Made by a program: the position numbers and the translations under genes. Shown here piece by piece: positions 16,210-24,977 of a stretch of 64,000 nucleotides of DNA; within the stretch, counting starts at the first letter, position 1, and each line of letters starts with the position of its first letter. Origin of the DNA: Marinobacter fuscus (GTDB lineage: Bacteria > Pseudomonadota > Gammaproteobacteria > Pseudomonadales > Oleiphilaceae); assembly GCF_003007675.1 (NCBI RefSeq), contig NZ_PXNP01000009.1:62001-126000 (forward strand), written 5' to 3'. Under the pieces are notes generated by a model, which was given only the letters and a program-made list of their open reading frames with translations, did not search any database and was not told the origin of the DNA.

Positions 16210-17823
16210 ATGCGTAAACTCAAGCTCAAAACCCGGATGATTCTGACTCTGGGCCTGCTCGGAGCTCTGCAGACCACTCTTATTGGCGGGTTCGCGGGCT
16301 ACTACCTGAGCAACTCCCTGTACGAGGAAATTGGCCAGCGGGCACTGATGGTCGCCAAGACCGTCGCCGCCTCACCCGCCATCATCGACGGCATCCGCAG
16401 CCGCGATGTGCCCGGCCTGAACGCCCTGGCCCGGCGCCTGGCACAAACCAACCAGGCGCTGTTTATCGTGATTGGTGACGACCAGGCCATTCGGCTCGCC
16501 CATCCAGACGCCGCACGCCTCGGTTTCTCGATGGGCGATGACGATGGCGACTACGGCGAGGAAGCCCTGATTCATGGCCGGGCCTATGTGGCCCGGGCCA
16601 TGGGCAGCCTGGGGGAATCCATGCGCGGCAAGGCACCGGTGATCGATCCGGCCAACCAGAGAATTCTGGGCATTGTCTCTGTGGGCTACAGCCTGTCGCA
16701 GGTGGAGAACACCATTGGCCGCTACAACCTGGTGCTCTACGGCGTGGTGGGGCTGATGCTGCTGGTAACCGCCATTTCCGCCATTGTCATTGCCGGACGC
16801 TTCAAAAAAGCCATTTTCGGGCTGGAACCGGAAGAAATCGCCCACCTGTTTCGGGAACGGGACGCCACCCTGCAGTCGGTGCGCGAGGGCATCATCGCCA
16901 TCAACCGGGACGGCGTGATCACCACCGCCAACCGGGCCGCCTGCGACACCCTGGGCCTGAGCCCGGACACGCGCCTGGCGGGCCAGCATATCCTCGATGT
17001 GTTGCCCGACAGCACCCTGCTGTCGGTGCTGGAATCCCATCAGCCGGATTTCGACCATGAAGTGTGGCTGCAGGGTCGGCAGATGGTAGTCAACCGGCTA
17101 CCGGTGCGCCAAGGCGACGAGGTCATCGGTGTGGTGGCCAGTTTCCGGCGCCGGGACGAACTGGATCTGGTCAGCCGCCAGCTCACCCGCATCCAGCAGT
17201 ACGCCGACACCCTGCGTAGCCAGACCCACGAATACTCCAACAAGCTGCACACCATCGCCGGGCTGATCCAGATCGGTGCCCATGACGAGGCGCTGGCGCT
17301 GATCAGCAGCGAAACCAGCGACCACCAGTCGCTGCTGCACTTGCTGCTGGAAGCGGTGCCCGACCCGATCATCGCCGGTTGCCTGCTGGGCAAGTACAAT
17401 CGGGCCAGAGAACTGGGCCTGCACCTCGACATCGATCCGGACAGTGCCATGGAAGACATTCCCGATGCCATGCCGCGGGATCAGCTGGTGAGTGTGCTCG
17501 GCAACCTGATTGAGAATGCACTGGAAGCCACCCGCAAACACACCGGCCCTGGCGGCCAGGTGCGGCTGTCGATGACCGGCCTGGGCGAAGAACTGATTTT
17601 TGAAGTGGAAGACCAGGGGCCAGGCGTTCCCGAGGCAGCGCAACAGGCCATTTTCGAACGCGGGGTCAGCAGCAAGGGCGAAGACCACGGCATCGGCCTG
17701 CACCTGGTGCAGCAGTTCCTGAATCGCTGGGGCGGTTCGGTGACGGTCGAAAACCTGCCCGAAGGCGGCAGCCGGTTTACACTGTACCTGCCCAAACAAC
17801 CCGATGAGACCAGCAACCTGTGA
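16210..17823 (+). CDS. CitA/DcuS-type sensor histidine kinase
   Basis: A 537-residue membrane sensor. Order: first membrane segment (MILTLGLLGALQTTLIGGFA); a periplasmic sensor domain of about 130 residues (YEEIGQRALMVAKTVAASPA through RILGIVSVGYSLSQVE); a second membrane segment (VLYGVVGLMLLVTAISAIVI); a cytoplasmic PAS domain (SVREGIIAINRDGVITTANR); and the kinase. The phospho-acceptor is probably His340 in SQTHEYSNKLHTIAGL, the CitA/DcuS H-box, followed by ATPase motifs NLIENALEA, DQGPGVP and GIGLHLV. The ATG at 16210 is preferred to an upstream GTG-like region lacking a ribosome site. The start of the response regulator overlaps its stop. Divergent tctCBA is the likely target, so the ligand is probably a di- or tricarboxylate. 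Confidence 0.9.
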   Translation: MRKLKLKTRMILTLGLLGALQTTLIGGFAGYYLSNSLYEEIGQRALMVAKTVAASPAIIDGIRSRDVPGLNALARRLAQTNQALFIVIGDDQAIRLAHPDAARLGFSMGDDDGDYGEEALIHGRAYVARAMGSLGESMRGKAPVIDPANQRILGIVSVGYSLSQVENTIGRYNLVLYGVVGLMLLVTAISAIVIAGRFKKAIFGLEPEEIAHLFRERDATLQSVREGIIAINRDGVITTANRAACDTLGLSPDTRLAGQHILDVLPDSTLLSVLESHQPDFDHEVWLQGRQMVVNRLPVRQGDEVIGVVASFRRRDELDLVSRQLTRIQQYADTLRSQTHEYSNKLHTIAGLIQIGAHDEALALISSETSDHQSLLHLLLEAVPDPIIAGCLLGKYNRARELGLHLDIDPDSAMEDIPDAMPRDQLVSVLGNLIENALEATRKHTGPGGQVRLSMTGLGEELIFEVEDQGPGVPEAAQQAIFERGVSSKGEDHGIGLHLVQQFLNRWGGSVTVENLPEGGSRFTLYLPKQPDETSNL

Positions 17824-18512
17824 CGCCGATACGTTTACTGATCGTGGAAGACGACCGCAAGATTGCCGAAATCCAGCGCCGGTTTGTCGAGCGCCTGGAT
17901 AACGTGGAACTCTGCGGCATTGCCCATACCCTGGCCGACGCCCGGGATCTGGCCGATGTGATGGCACCCGACCTGATGTTGCTGGATGTGTATTTTCCCG
18001 ACGGCAACGGCCTGGACCTGCTGCGGGAGTTGCGGGCCAACGACAGCCACACCGATGTGATCCTCATTACCGCCGCCAAAGAAGTGGACACCCTGCGCAG
18101 CGCCCTGCGTGGTGGCGTGTTCGATTACATCCTCAAACCCCTGGTGTTCGAGCGTTTGCAAGAAGCCGTCAATCGCTACCGTGAGCACCTGCAACAACTG
18201 GCCACGCTCAATCAGCTGGCCCAGAAAGAAGTCGATGCCCTGTTGCCCCGGGGCAGCCGGGAACAGGATGCCCCGGAAACACAGGCACGCCTGCCCAAGG
18301 GCATCGATGCCCTGACCCTGGAAAATGTACGGGAGATTCTTACCGAGGGCGGTCGCTGGAGCGCCGACGACATGGGCCGGCGCATGGGTGCCTCCCGCAC
18401 CACCGCCCGGCGCTATCTGGAATTTCTGGTAGGCACCGGCGAGCTCAGCGCAGAGGTGCAGTACGGCTCGGTCGGGCGCCCGGAGCGGTACTACCTGCTC
18501 AAAAAACCCTGA
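17820..18512 (+). CDS. CitB/DcuR-type response regulator
   Basis: A 230-residue protein starting with GTG at 17820, overlapping the kinase stop by four bases. Residues 1-120 are a receiver domain with acidic pair Glu10-Asp11, phospho-acceptor Asp56 in LLDVYFPDGNGLDLL, and KPLVFERL near the end. The C-terminal helix-turn-helix (DDMGRRMGASRTTARRYLEF) is the CitB type, as is the ending VQYGSVGRPERYYLL. It pairs with the upstream kinase and probably activates tctCBA. Tct systems are more often controlled by the unrelated TctD/TctE pair, so this pairing is somewhat unusual. Confidence 0.9.
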   Translation: MTPIRLLIVEDDRKIAEIQRRFVERLDNVELCGIAHTLADARDLADVMAPDLMLLDVYFPDGNGLDLLRELRANDSHTDVILITAAKEVDTLRSALRGGVFDYILKPLVFERLQEAVNRYREHLQQLATLNQLAQKEVDALLPRGSREQDAPETQARLPKGIDALTLENVREILTEGGRWSADDMGRRMGASRTTARRYLEFLVGTGELSAEVQYGSVGRPERYYLLKKP

Positions 18513-18536
18513 CGGTCAACACGGGATCATGCCGGT

Positions 18537-19295
18537 TTAAAGCCGCCGCTTTTCCCAGAGCGTCAGCTCTGAAAAACTGTGCTGGAACTTGTTGCGGGTC
18601 TCGCGAATCACAAACGGCAGACTGCGGGGCTCGGCCAACAGCCGGAAATGCGGGCTCAGGCACTCCTTCAGACCATCCAGTGTGGACACCGGCTGGCCAT
18701 CGCGTAGGTAACCGCCCAGCCACTCGGCTTTGGGTGTGTACTCCTCCAGCCAGGTATAGGGCGAGGCGATCAGCAGTAACCCCAGGTCGTTGATGCGTTC
18801 GTGGATCTGCTCCAGAAACAGCCGGGGCTTGTACAAACGGTCAATCAGGTTGCCCGCCAGCACCAGGTCATAGTCCCGGTAATCATCACCCAGATTGCAA
18901 GCGTCGCCCTGATGGAACGCCACCCGCCTTGCGGCATCGTCCAACTCCAGACTGGCCAGGGAACGCGCCTGATAGCTCACCAGCTCGCCCTCCTCCGGGC
19001 GGGCATACCGGGCCACGCCTTGCGTGATCACATCGCGACACTGGCGGACAAACGCCTCCGAGTAATCCACGCCATCCACATGGTCAAACTGGCGGGCCAG
19101 TTCCAGCGAGGTTCGCCCCACAGCACAGCCAATATCCAGTGCCCGACAGGTCGGCCGGCCGTCCAATGCCTGCAACGCGGCATCGGCCAGCTCCTTCGGG
19201 AAATTGCCTTCACCGTGCCAGCGCTCGCCGTAATGGAATTCCAGGTACTGGGCAAGGGTGGTGTCGTTCTCGTAATAGCCAGACGGCTCAGTCAT
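18537..19295 (-). CDS. Free-standing methyltransferase, OvoA C-terminal domain type
   Basis: A 252-residue SAM-dependent methyltransferase. CRALDIGCAVGRTSLELARQ is the SAM-binding motif I, VDGVDYSEAFV motif II, and FHQGDACNLGDDYRDYDLVL the following strand. The pattern YYENDTTLAQYLEFHYGERW at the N-terminus and ASPYTWLEEYTPKAEWLGGY near the C-terminus match the putative 4-mercaptohistidine N1-methyltransferase domain that normally forms the C-terminal part of OvoA (ovothiol synthesis). No sulfoxide-synthase (DinB/FGE) part is fused or nearby. AGGAG lies 6 bases before the second of two ATGs (19295), which is preferred. The substrate is inferred from similarity only; a mercaptohistidine or another imidazole thiol is plausible. 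Confidence 0.72.
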   Translation of the reverse strand: MTEPSGYYENDTTLAQYLEFHYGERWHGEGNFPKELADAALQALDGRPTCRALDIGCAVGRTSLELARQFDHVDGVDYSEAFVRQCRDVITQGVARYARPEEGELVSYQARSLASLELDDAARRVAFHQGDACNLGDDYRDYDLVLAGNLIDRLYKPRLFLEQIHERINDLGLLLIASPYTWLEEYTPKAEWLGGYLRDGQPVSTLDGLKECLSPHFRLLAEPRSLPFVIRETRNKFQHSFSELTLWEKRRL

Positions 19296-19416
19296 CATGG
19301 TCTCCTGGCGCAGCGGCTTCCGGCGTGCGCCCTGTCCGGGTTGGGTAAAACGGTTGCATCAGGGGCGCAAGGCCCCTGGCATGATTATCTCAACGCCCAA
19401 GCTCAGGCAACTTCGC

Positions 19417-19456
19417 TTGTCATTTTGCCGTCACAAAACACTCACCTCACCGTCAT
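19417..19456 (+). promoter_or_regulatory. Tandem Pho-box array upstream of nadN
   Basis: Four 7-base units with an exact 11-base period: TTGTCAT (19417), CCGTCAC (19428), CACTCAC (19439) and CCGTCAT (19450), separated by 4-base spacers. This is the 7-4-7 architecture of PhoB sites (consensus CTGTCAT). The array lies about 110 bases before a secreted nucleotidase gene, a classic phosphate-starvation target. Confidence 0.6.
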
Positions 19457-19565
19457 ACAACTCCGGCAGATTGTGGCCTGAAAATTCCATGCGCCGGAAA
19501 CAGGATAACAACCAAGTGTTGAGCAATGCCTGCCGGCTACGGACAACCGGAAAAGGAGCAAACCC

Positions 19566-21389
19566 ATGATGAAAAACGGACTCTGGCTGGCAATCTCGCT
19601 GGCCATGCTGACCGGCTGCAACAGCGACAGTGATAACACTCCCGCCACCGAGGGTGAACGCCTGACGGTGAATATCCTTCATATCAACGATCATCACTCG
19701 CACCTGGAAGCCGGGAAGCAAACCCTGACTATTGCTGGCCAGGAAACCGAATTCAGTGCCGGTGGTTTTCCCCGGATAGTCAGCAAGATCAATGAGCGGG
19801 CCGCCGAACTGGACAACGTACTGAAGCTGCACGCCGGTGATGCCATCACCGGCACCCTGTACTTCACACCCTTTGAAGGCGAGGCCGATGCAGCCCTGAT
19901 GAACCAGGTCTGCTTCGACGCCTTCGCCCTGGGCAACCACGAGTTTGACCGCGGCGATGAAGGCCTGGCCGGCTTTCTTGATGCGCTGGCGGCAGGCGGC
20001 TGCAACACGCCGGTGCTGGCCGCCAACGTAAAACCGAAAATCGGCACACCGCTGGCGCCAACAGCCCAGAACGACTACCTCCAACCCTACACCCTGCAGG
20101 AAGTTGACGGACAGCAGGTGGCCATTATCGGGATCGATATCGCCACCAAAACCAAAAACAGCTCCAGCCCCCTGGCAAGCACCGAGTTTCTGGATGAAGT
20201 AGAAACCGCCCAGCGCATGATCGACGACTTGTCCGCCCAGGGCGTCAACAAGATTATTCTGCTGACGCATTACCAGTATGCCAACGACCTCGCCTTGGCC
20301 CAGAAGCTCTCCGGGGTAGATGTCATCATCGGTGGCGACTCCCACACTTTGCTCGGCGACTTTGAGGCCTATGGCCTGACCGCATCCGGGCCCTACCCCA
20401 CGGAAGTCACCAATGCCGACGGTGACAAGGTCTGTGTGGCCCAAGCCTGGCAATACGCCCGGGTGGTGGGTGAACTCAATGTCACCTGGGACGAAAATGG
20501 CCGGGTGGCCTCCTGCTCTGGCACACCGCACCTGTTGCTGGGTGACCGCATCACCCGGGAGGACAGCAGCGAACAGGAGTATCAGCCAGAGGGTGAAGAA
20601 CTGGCGGCCATCGAAGCCGCCATCGCCAGCGATTCACAGCTCAGCATCGTTAATGACGATCCCACGGCTGCCGGAATTCTGGCCAGCTACACCAGCCAGC
20701 TCGACAGCTTCCGCAACCAGGTGGTAGGCACCGCCACAGACGACCTGTGTCTGGCCCGGATTCCCGGGCGCGCCTACGGCGATGCCAGCTGCAGCAATGA
20801 AGACCCAATCCGGGGCGGGGACATCCCCAACCTGGTAGCCCAGGCCTTTCTGTTCCTGAGTAAAGACGCCGATGTCTCGATCCAGAATGCGGGCGGGGTG
20901 CGCACCGATATCTTCCAGGGAGACATCACCATTGGCGATGCCTACACCCTGTTGCCCTTTGCCAATACCCTTACTGACCTGACCATGACCGGCGCCGAAA
21001 TTCGCCAGGTACTGAACGAAGCCATAGACTACGCCCATGCCGAGGGCGGCTCCACCGGCGCCTACCCCTATGCCGCTGGCCTGCGCTGGAACGTCGATAT
21101 GAGCAGACCGGCCGGTGAGCGCCTGTACGCTATCGAAGTCCGCCCCCGGGATGGCGCAACCTGGCGGGCACTGACGGACAGCGAAACCCTCAAGGTGGTC
21201 AGTAACAGCTTCACCGCCGGTGGCCGGGACGGTTACCTGACCTTCGGCACCGTCAGCGCTGATGGTCGTGCCACCGATACCTACCTGGACTATGCCCAGT
21301 CGTTCGTCGACTACGTAAAGGAAAAAGTGACCCTGGGCAAACCCGCACAGGGCGAATACTCCACCCAGCTCTACCTGCCAGCGCCCTGA
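19566..21389 (+). CDS. Surface/periplasmic 5'-nucleotidase, NadN/UshA type lipoprotein
   Basis: A 607-residue two-domain enzyme. The N-terminus ISLAMLTGCNSD has a lipobox (LTGC), so the protein should be lipid-anchored. The metallophosphatase domain shows the metal-binding blocks LHINDHHSHLE, HAGDAITGTLYF, FALGNHEFDRGD, LLTHYQYANDLALA and GGDSHTLL. The C-terminal 5'-nucleotidase domain (NAGGVRTDIFQGDITIGDAY, VVSNSFTAGGRDGYLTF) binds the nucleoside. It would release phosphate and nucleosides from nucleotides outside the inner membrane; the length is near that of NAD nucleotidase NadN. AAGGAG lies 7 bases before the ATG. A four-unit Pho-box array upstream suggests PhoB control. UshA-like specificity is the alternative. 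Confidence 0.88.
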   Translation: MMKNGLWLAISLAMLTGCNSDSDNTPATEGERLTVNILHINDHHSHLEAGKQTLTIAGQETEFSAGGFPRIVSKINERAAELDNVLKLHAGDAITGTLYFTPFEGEADAALMNQVCFDAFALGNHEFDRGDEGLAGFLDALAAGGCNTPVLAANVKPKIGTPLAPTAQNDYLQPYTLQEVDGQQVAIIGIDIATKTKNSSSPLASTEFLDEVETAQRMIDDLSAQGVNKIILLTHYQYANDLALAQKLSGVDVIIGGDSHTLLGDFEAYGLTASGPYPTEVTNADGDKVCVAQAWQYARVVGELNVTWDENGRVASCSGTPHLLLGDRITREDSSEQEYQPEGEELAAIEAAIASDSQLSIVNDDPTAAGILASYTSQLDSFRNQVVGTATDDLCLARIPGRAYGDASCSNEDPIRGGDIPNLVAQAFLFLSKDADVSIQNAGGVRTDIFQGDITIGDAYTLLPFANTLTDLTMTGAEIRQVLNEAIDYAHAEGGSTGAYPYAAGLRWNVDMSRPAGERLYAIEVRPRDGATWRALTDSETLKVVSNSFTAGGRDGYLTFGTVSADGRATDTYLDYAQSFVDYVKEKVTLGKPAQGEYSTQLYLPAP

Positions 21390-21395
21390 CCTGGC

Positions 21396-21425
21396 CAGGG
21401 GAATCCGGTATGCCGGGTTCCCCTG
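21396..21425. terminator. Hairpin after nadN
   Basis: CAGGGGAATCCGG - TATG - CCGGGTTCCCCTG forms a 13-bp stem with one T:G pair, starting 6 bases after the nucleotidase stop. There is no T run, so it may act as an RNA 3' end stabiliser or as a weak terminator. Confidence 0.55.
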
Positions 21426-21514
21426 CATCCACAGACATTACCCTTGAAGAAAACCGCCACAGGCATCATTGTGAACAGCCAACGCAATGACTTCTTCACA
21501 GGTATCCAAGCCCC

Positions 21515-22519
21515 ATGGCATCCACACCCGAATACTCCCTGCTGGAACTGGCCTCTGTGCGCGAGGGCGATTCCGTAGCCACCACCCTGGCCAACAGTGT
21601 ACGTTACGCGCAGCACGCCGAAGCCCTGGGCTTCCGTCGCTTCTGGCTGGCCGAGCACCACAACATGGAAGGCATTTCCAGCTCGGCCACTTCGGTTCTG
21701 GTGGGCCATATTGCGGGCCAAACCGAGCGCATCCGGGTCGGCTCCGGCGGCGTAATGCTGCCCAATCATCCGGCGTTGGTGATTGCCGAGCAGTTCGGCA
21801 CCCTGGAATGCCTGTATCCCGGGCGCATTGATCTGGGCCTGGGCCGTGCCCCGGGTACCGACCCCATGACCGCCAGGGCCCTGCGCCGGGATGGCCTGGG
21901 CGCCGAGCAATTCCCCGAAGACGTTGCCCGCCTGCAACATCTGCTGGGGCCCTTGCAACCCGGCCAACCGGTGAAAGCCATTCCCGGCGCGGGCACAGAG
22001 GTGCCCATCTGGTTGCTGGGCTCCAGCCTCTACAGTGCCCAGCTGGCGGCCGCCCGGGGCCTGCCCTACGCCTTCGCCGGGCACTTCGCGCCCCGGCTGT
22101 ACCGGGAAGCCTTGCGAGTCTACCGCGACAACTTCCAACCCTCGGCCCAGCAAGCCACGCCCTATGCGATGCTGGCCATTCCGGCCATTCCCGCCGAATC
22201 TCTCGATGAAGCCCGCTATCTGGCGACCACCAGCTACCAGCGTATTCTGGCCCTGTTCCGCGGCCAGCCGTTGTGGATGAAGCCGCCAGTTGAGTCGATG
22301 GACGGCCTCTGGAACGCCGCCGAACAGGCCAGTGTCCGGGACTTCCTGAAACTCCAGATCATGGGCGACGCTGCGGCGTTGCGCCAGCAACTGGACGAAT
22401 TACTGGCGGATATCCAGGTCGAGGAACTGATGTTCACCGTCGATATTCACGCACCGAAGAAGCGCCGTCAGGCACTGGATATTCTGGCCGCCACCCGGGC
22501 TGCCACAGCCATTCATTGA
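21515..22519 (+). CDS. LLM-class flavin-dependent oxidoreductase (luciferase-like)
   Basis: A 334-residue protein of the bacterial luciferase-like monooxygenase family, YhbW-like subgroup. [75 protein letters not shown] and [16 protein letters not shown] are the family blocks lining the flavin pocket. Such proteins use reduced FMN from a partner reductase; natural substrates are mostly unknown. It is followed after 13 bases by a small hydrolase gene on the same strand, so the two are probably co-transcribed. No flavin reductase lies nearby. Confidence 0.88.
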   Translation: MASTPEYSLLELASVREGDSVATTLANSVRYAQHAEALGFRRFWLAEHHNMEGISSSATSVLVGHIAGQTERIRVGSGGVMLPNHPALVIAEQFGTLECLYPGRIDLGLGRAPGTDPMTARALRRDGLGAEQFPEDVARLQHLLGPLQPGQPVKAIPGAGTEVPIWLLGSSLYSAQLAAARGLPYAFAGHFAPRLYREALRVYRDNFQPSAQQATPYAMLAIPAIPAESLDEARYLATTSYQRILALFRGQPLWMKPPVESMDGLWNAAEQASVRDFLKLQIMGDAAALRQQLDELLADIQVEELMFTVDIHAPKKRRQALDILAATRAATAIH

Positions 22520-22532
22520 AGGACGCCGTTTT

Positions 22533-23060
22533 ATGCCCGCAACACCGTTTCATGTGTTTCTGTCCCACGGCCTGGAAAGTGGCCCCGGCGGCACCAAAGT
22601 CCAGGCCCTGAAGGCGGTAGCCGAAACCTTTGAGGGCGCGGTGGTGCAGGCGCTGGATCACCGCAACACCCGCGATCCGGCGCAGCGTCTGCAGCAAATG
22701 CAAAATGCCATGATCCGGGCCGGTGCCCGGCCGGAGCGCACCCTGCTGGCTGGCTCAAGCATGGGCGGCTGGGTGTGCGCCCGAACCAGCGAACTGACTC
22801 CGGTGCTGGGGTGTTTTTTGCTGGCTCCAGCACTGGCTCTACCGGATTACCCGGAGTCCAAGCCGACAATCGGTGCTACCCACACCCGCATCATTCACGG
22901 CTGGAACGACGAGGTGGTACCGGTGATGCCGGTGCTGGAACTGGCCCGCCAGCAGCAGCTCGAAACCCTGGTTCTGGCCGACGGTCACCGGCTCGAAGAC
23001 AGCGTGCCACGCATCGCTCAGGAGTTCCGGAGTTTCATTGAACGCTGCCTTGGCGAATAG
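22533..23060 (+). CDS. Small alpha/beta hydrolase
   Basis: A 175-residue alpha/beta hydrolase of the compact YqiA/RBBP9-like size. The oxyanion strand is FHVFLSHGLESGPGG, the nucleophile elbow LLAGSSMGGWV (Ser in GxSxG), the acid probably Asp in HGWNDEVVPV, and the base His in LVLADGHRLEDSV. It should be a cytoplasmic esterase or thioesterase; the substrate is unknown. The start ATG at 22533 lies 13 bases after the luciferase-like gene, suggesting one transcript. Confidence 0.82.
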   Translation: MPATPFHVFLSHGLESGPGGTKVQALKAVAETFEGAVVQALDHRNTRDPAQRLQQMQNAMIRAGARPERTLLAGSSMGGWVCARTSELTPVLGCFLLAPALALPDYPESKPTIGATHTRIIHGWNDEVVPVMPVLELARQQQLETLVLADGHRLEDSVPRIAQEFRSFIERCLGE

Positions 23061-23211
23061 AATCCAGATTGATTTCATAAACTTGCAATGTCGTTTATTC
23101 CGCCGAACCCGATCCGCTTATTTCCCCCGTTTCCTTGCGAAAACGACTCAGTTTTGCCAGTCTAAAAATACGTAACAATGGGTTAACGTAAAAAAAAGCG
23201 GAGACAACCCG

Positions 23212-24240
23212 ATGAGCAGCACAAGTAAATTCAAGAAGCTGGCTGGTATTTCAGCGCTGGCACTTGCTGGCCTGACGGCGGCAAACGCCGTGAATGCAGC
23301 CAACTGGCGCTACGCCCATGAAGAATACGAAGGCGACGTTCAGGACGTATTCGCTTACAAGTTCAAAGAATACATCGAAGACAATTCCGACCACACCCTG
23401 CAGATTTACCGCTTTGGTGAGCTGGGCGAGTCTGACGACATCATGGAGCAGACCCAGGCCGGTATCCTGAACTTCGTCAACCAGTCCCCCGGTTTCACCG
23501 GCTCACTGATTCCCGAAGCCCAGATTTTCTTCATTCCCTACCTGATGCCCACCGACATGAGCACGGTGATCGAATTCTTCCGTGAATCCGAAGCCATCAA
23601 CGAAGATTTCCCTGAGCTCTATTCAGAGAAAGGCCTGGAACTTCTGAAGATGTATCCGGAAGGGGAAATGGTGGTGACCGTGGATGAGCCGGTGACCACG
23701 CCAGAAGAGTTCAGCAACAAAAAGATCCGGGTAATGACCAACCCGCTGTTGTCTGAAACCTATTCCGCGTTTGGCGCGACGCCCACGCCGCTGCCCTGGG
23801 GCGAAGTGTATGGTGCGCTGCAGACCAACATGATCCAGGGCCAGGAAAACCCGATCTTCTGGATCGAGTCCGGCGGCTTGTACGAAGTGTCACCGAACCT
23901 GGTGTTCACCGGCCACGGCTGGTTCACCACCGCCATGATGGCCAACCAGGACTTCTACAACGGCTTGTCTGACACCGACAAGAAGCTGGTTCAGGATGCC
24001 GCCGACTACGCCTTTGAGAAAATCATTGTGCACATTGACGGCCTGGCCGACAAAGCCCTGGAAAAAATCAAGGCTGGCAGTGACGAGGTCACGGTTACCC
24101 GCCTGAACGACGAACAGATCGAAGCCTTCAAGGCCCGCTCTCCGCAGGTTGAGAAGAAGTTCATCGAGATGACTGGCGAGCGCGGTAAAGAGCTGCTGGG
24201 GCAGTTCAAGGAAGACCTGAAAGAAGTTCAGAACGACTGA
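23212..24240 (+). CDS. teaA: Ectoine-type TRAP transporter substrate-binding protein TeaA
   Basis: A 342-residue periplasmic receptor of the DctP family. After the signal peptide (ending NAVNA-A), the mature start NWRYAHEEYEGDVQDVFAYK, then FGELGESDDIMEQTQ, QSPGFTGSLIPEAQIFFIPY and WGEVYGALQTNMIQGQENPI follow the Halomonas elongata TeaA sequence almost residue by residue as I remember it. TeaA binds ectoine and 5-hydroxyectoine with high affinity; the glutamate in HEEYEG corresponds to a pocket residue. It heads a teaABCD operon. GGAG lies 7-8 bases before the ATG. The system would recover leaked or environmental compatible solutes under salt stress. Confidence 0.88.
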   Translation: MSSTSKFKKLAGISALALAGLTAANAVNAANWRYAHEEYEGDVQDVFAYKFKEYIEDNSDHTLQIYRFGELGESDDIMEQTQAGILNFVNQSPGFTGSLIPEAQIFFIPYLMPTDMSTVIEFFRESEAINEDFPELYSEKGLELLKMYPEGEMVVTVDEPVTTPEEFSNKKIRVMTNPLLSETYSAFGATPTPLPWGEVYGALQTNMIQGQENPIFWIESGGLYEVSPNLVFTGHGWFTTAMMANQDFYNGLSDTDKKLVQDAADYAFEKIIVHIDGLADKALEKIKAGSDEVTVTRLNDEQIEAFKARSPQVEKKFIEMTGERGKELLGQFKEDLKEVQND

Positions 24241-24349
24241 ACCGAGCCAAACGACGGCTGCCTGCGTTCGCGCTGGCAGCCGTTCAGCTTTAACCCCGCC
24301 CCGCCGGGGGTTCTTCCCGCCGGGAGCGACATGTTCTGGAGCAGAATCC

Positions 24350-24943
24350 ATGTCCGAGAAATCCCCGGAGATCGAAGACGACACCGGACACTATGAATCG
24401 GGCCTGCCCGGTTTTCTGGGTACCATTGATGTCTGGATTTCCAATGTAGAGGCCGTCATGCTCGCCGCAGGCGTGATCCTTATGGCCCTGAACACCTGCG
24501 TGAACGTTATCGCGCGTTTTGTTTTCGGTGAAGGCCTGTTTTTCACCGGAGAGATCAACCGGATACTCATTATCCTGATCACCTTTGCCGGCATCGGCTA
24601 TGCAGCCCGCCACGGCCGACACATCCGTATGTCTGCCCTGTACGATGCCTTCCCCACCAAAGGACGCAAGGTGCTAATGATCATCATCGCCCTGTTCACC
24701 TCGGTGGTCATGTTTTTCCTGTGCTACTACTCCTATGAGTACATCCAGACGCTCTACAGCCGTGGCCGGATTCTGCCAGCCCTGGGCTTCGAGATCTGGT
24801 GGATCTATATCTGGGCGCCCGTAGGCTTTGCCATCACCGGCATCCAGTATTTGCTTACCGCCATCAAGAACTTCACCACCCGGGATGTCTACCTCTCCAC
24901 CGGGGTGGTTGATGGTTACGCAGATACCGAATCGGAAGTCTGA
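24350..24943 (+). CDS. teaB: TRAP transporter small permease TeaB
   Basis: A 197-residue DctQ-family membrane protein with four predicted helices: AVMLAAGVILMALNTCVNVI, INRILIILITFAGIGYAARH, VLMIIIALFTSVVMFFLCYY and IYIWAPVGFAITGIQYLLTA. The segment ARHGRHIRMSALYDAFPTKG is characteristic of DctQ. Together with TeaC it forms the sodium-driven membrane part of the ectoine TRAP system. It lies between teaA and teaC on the same strand. Confidence 0.87.
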   Translation: MSEKSPEIEDDTGHYESGLPGFLGTIDVWISNVEAVMLAAGVILMALNTCVNVIARFVFGEGLFFTGEINRILIILITFAGIGYAARHGRHIRMSALYDAFPTKGRKVLMIIIALFTSVVMFFLCYYSYEYIQTLYSRGRILPALGFEIWWIYIWAPVGFAITGIQYLLTAIKNFTTRDVYLSTGVVDGYADTESEV

Positions 24944-24977
24944 AGCAGCACACACCTGACAGGTCAAGGAAATAACC

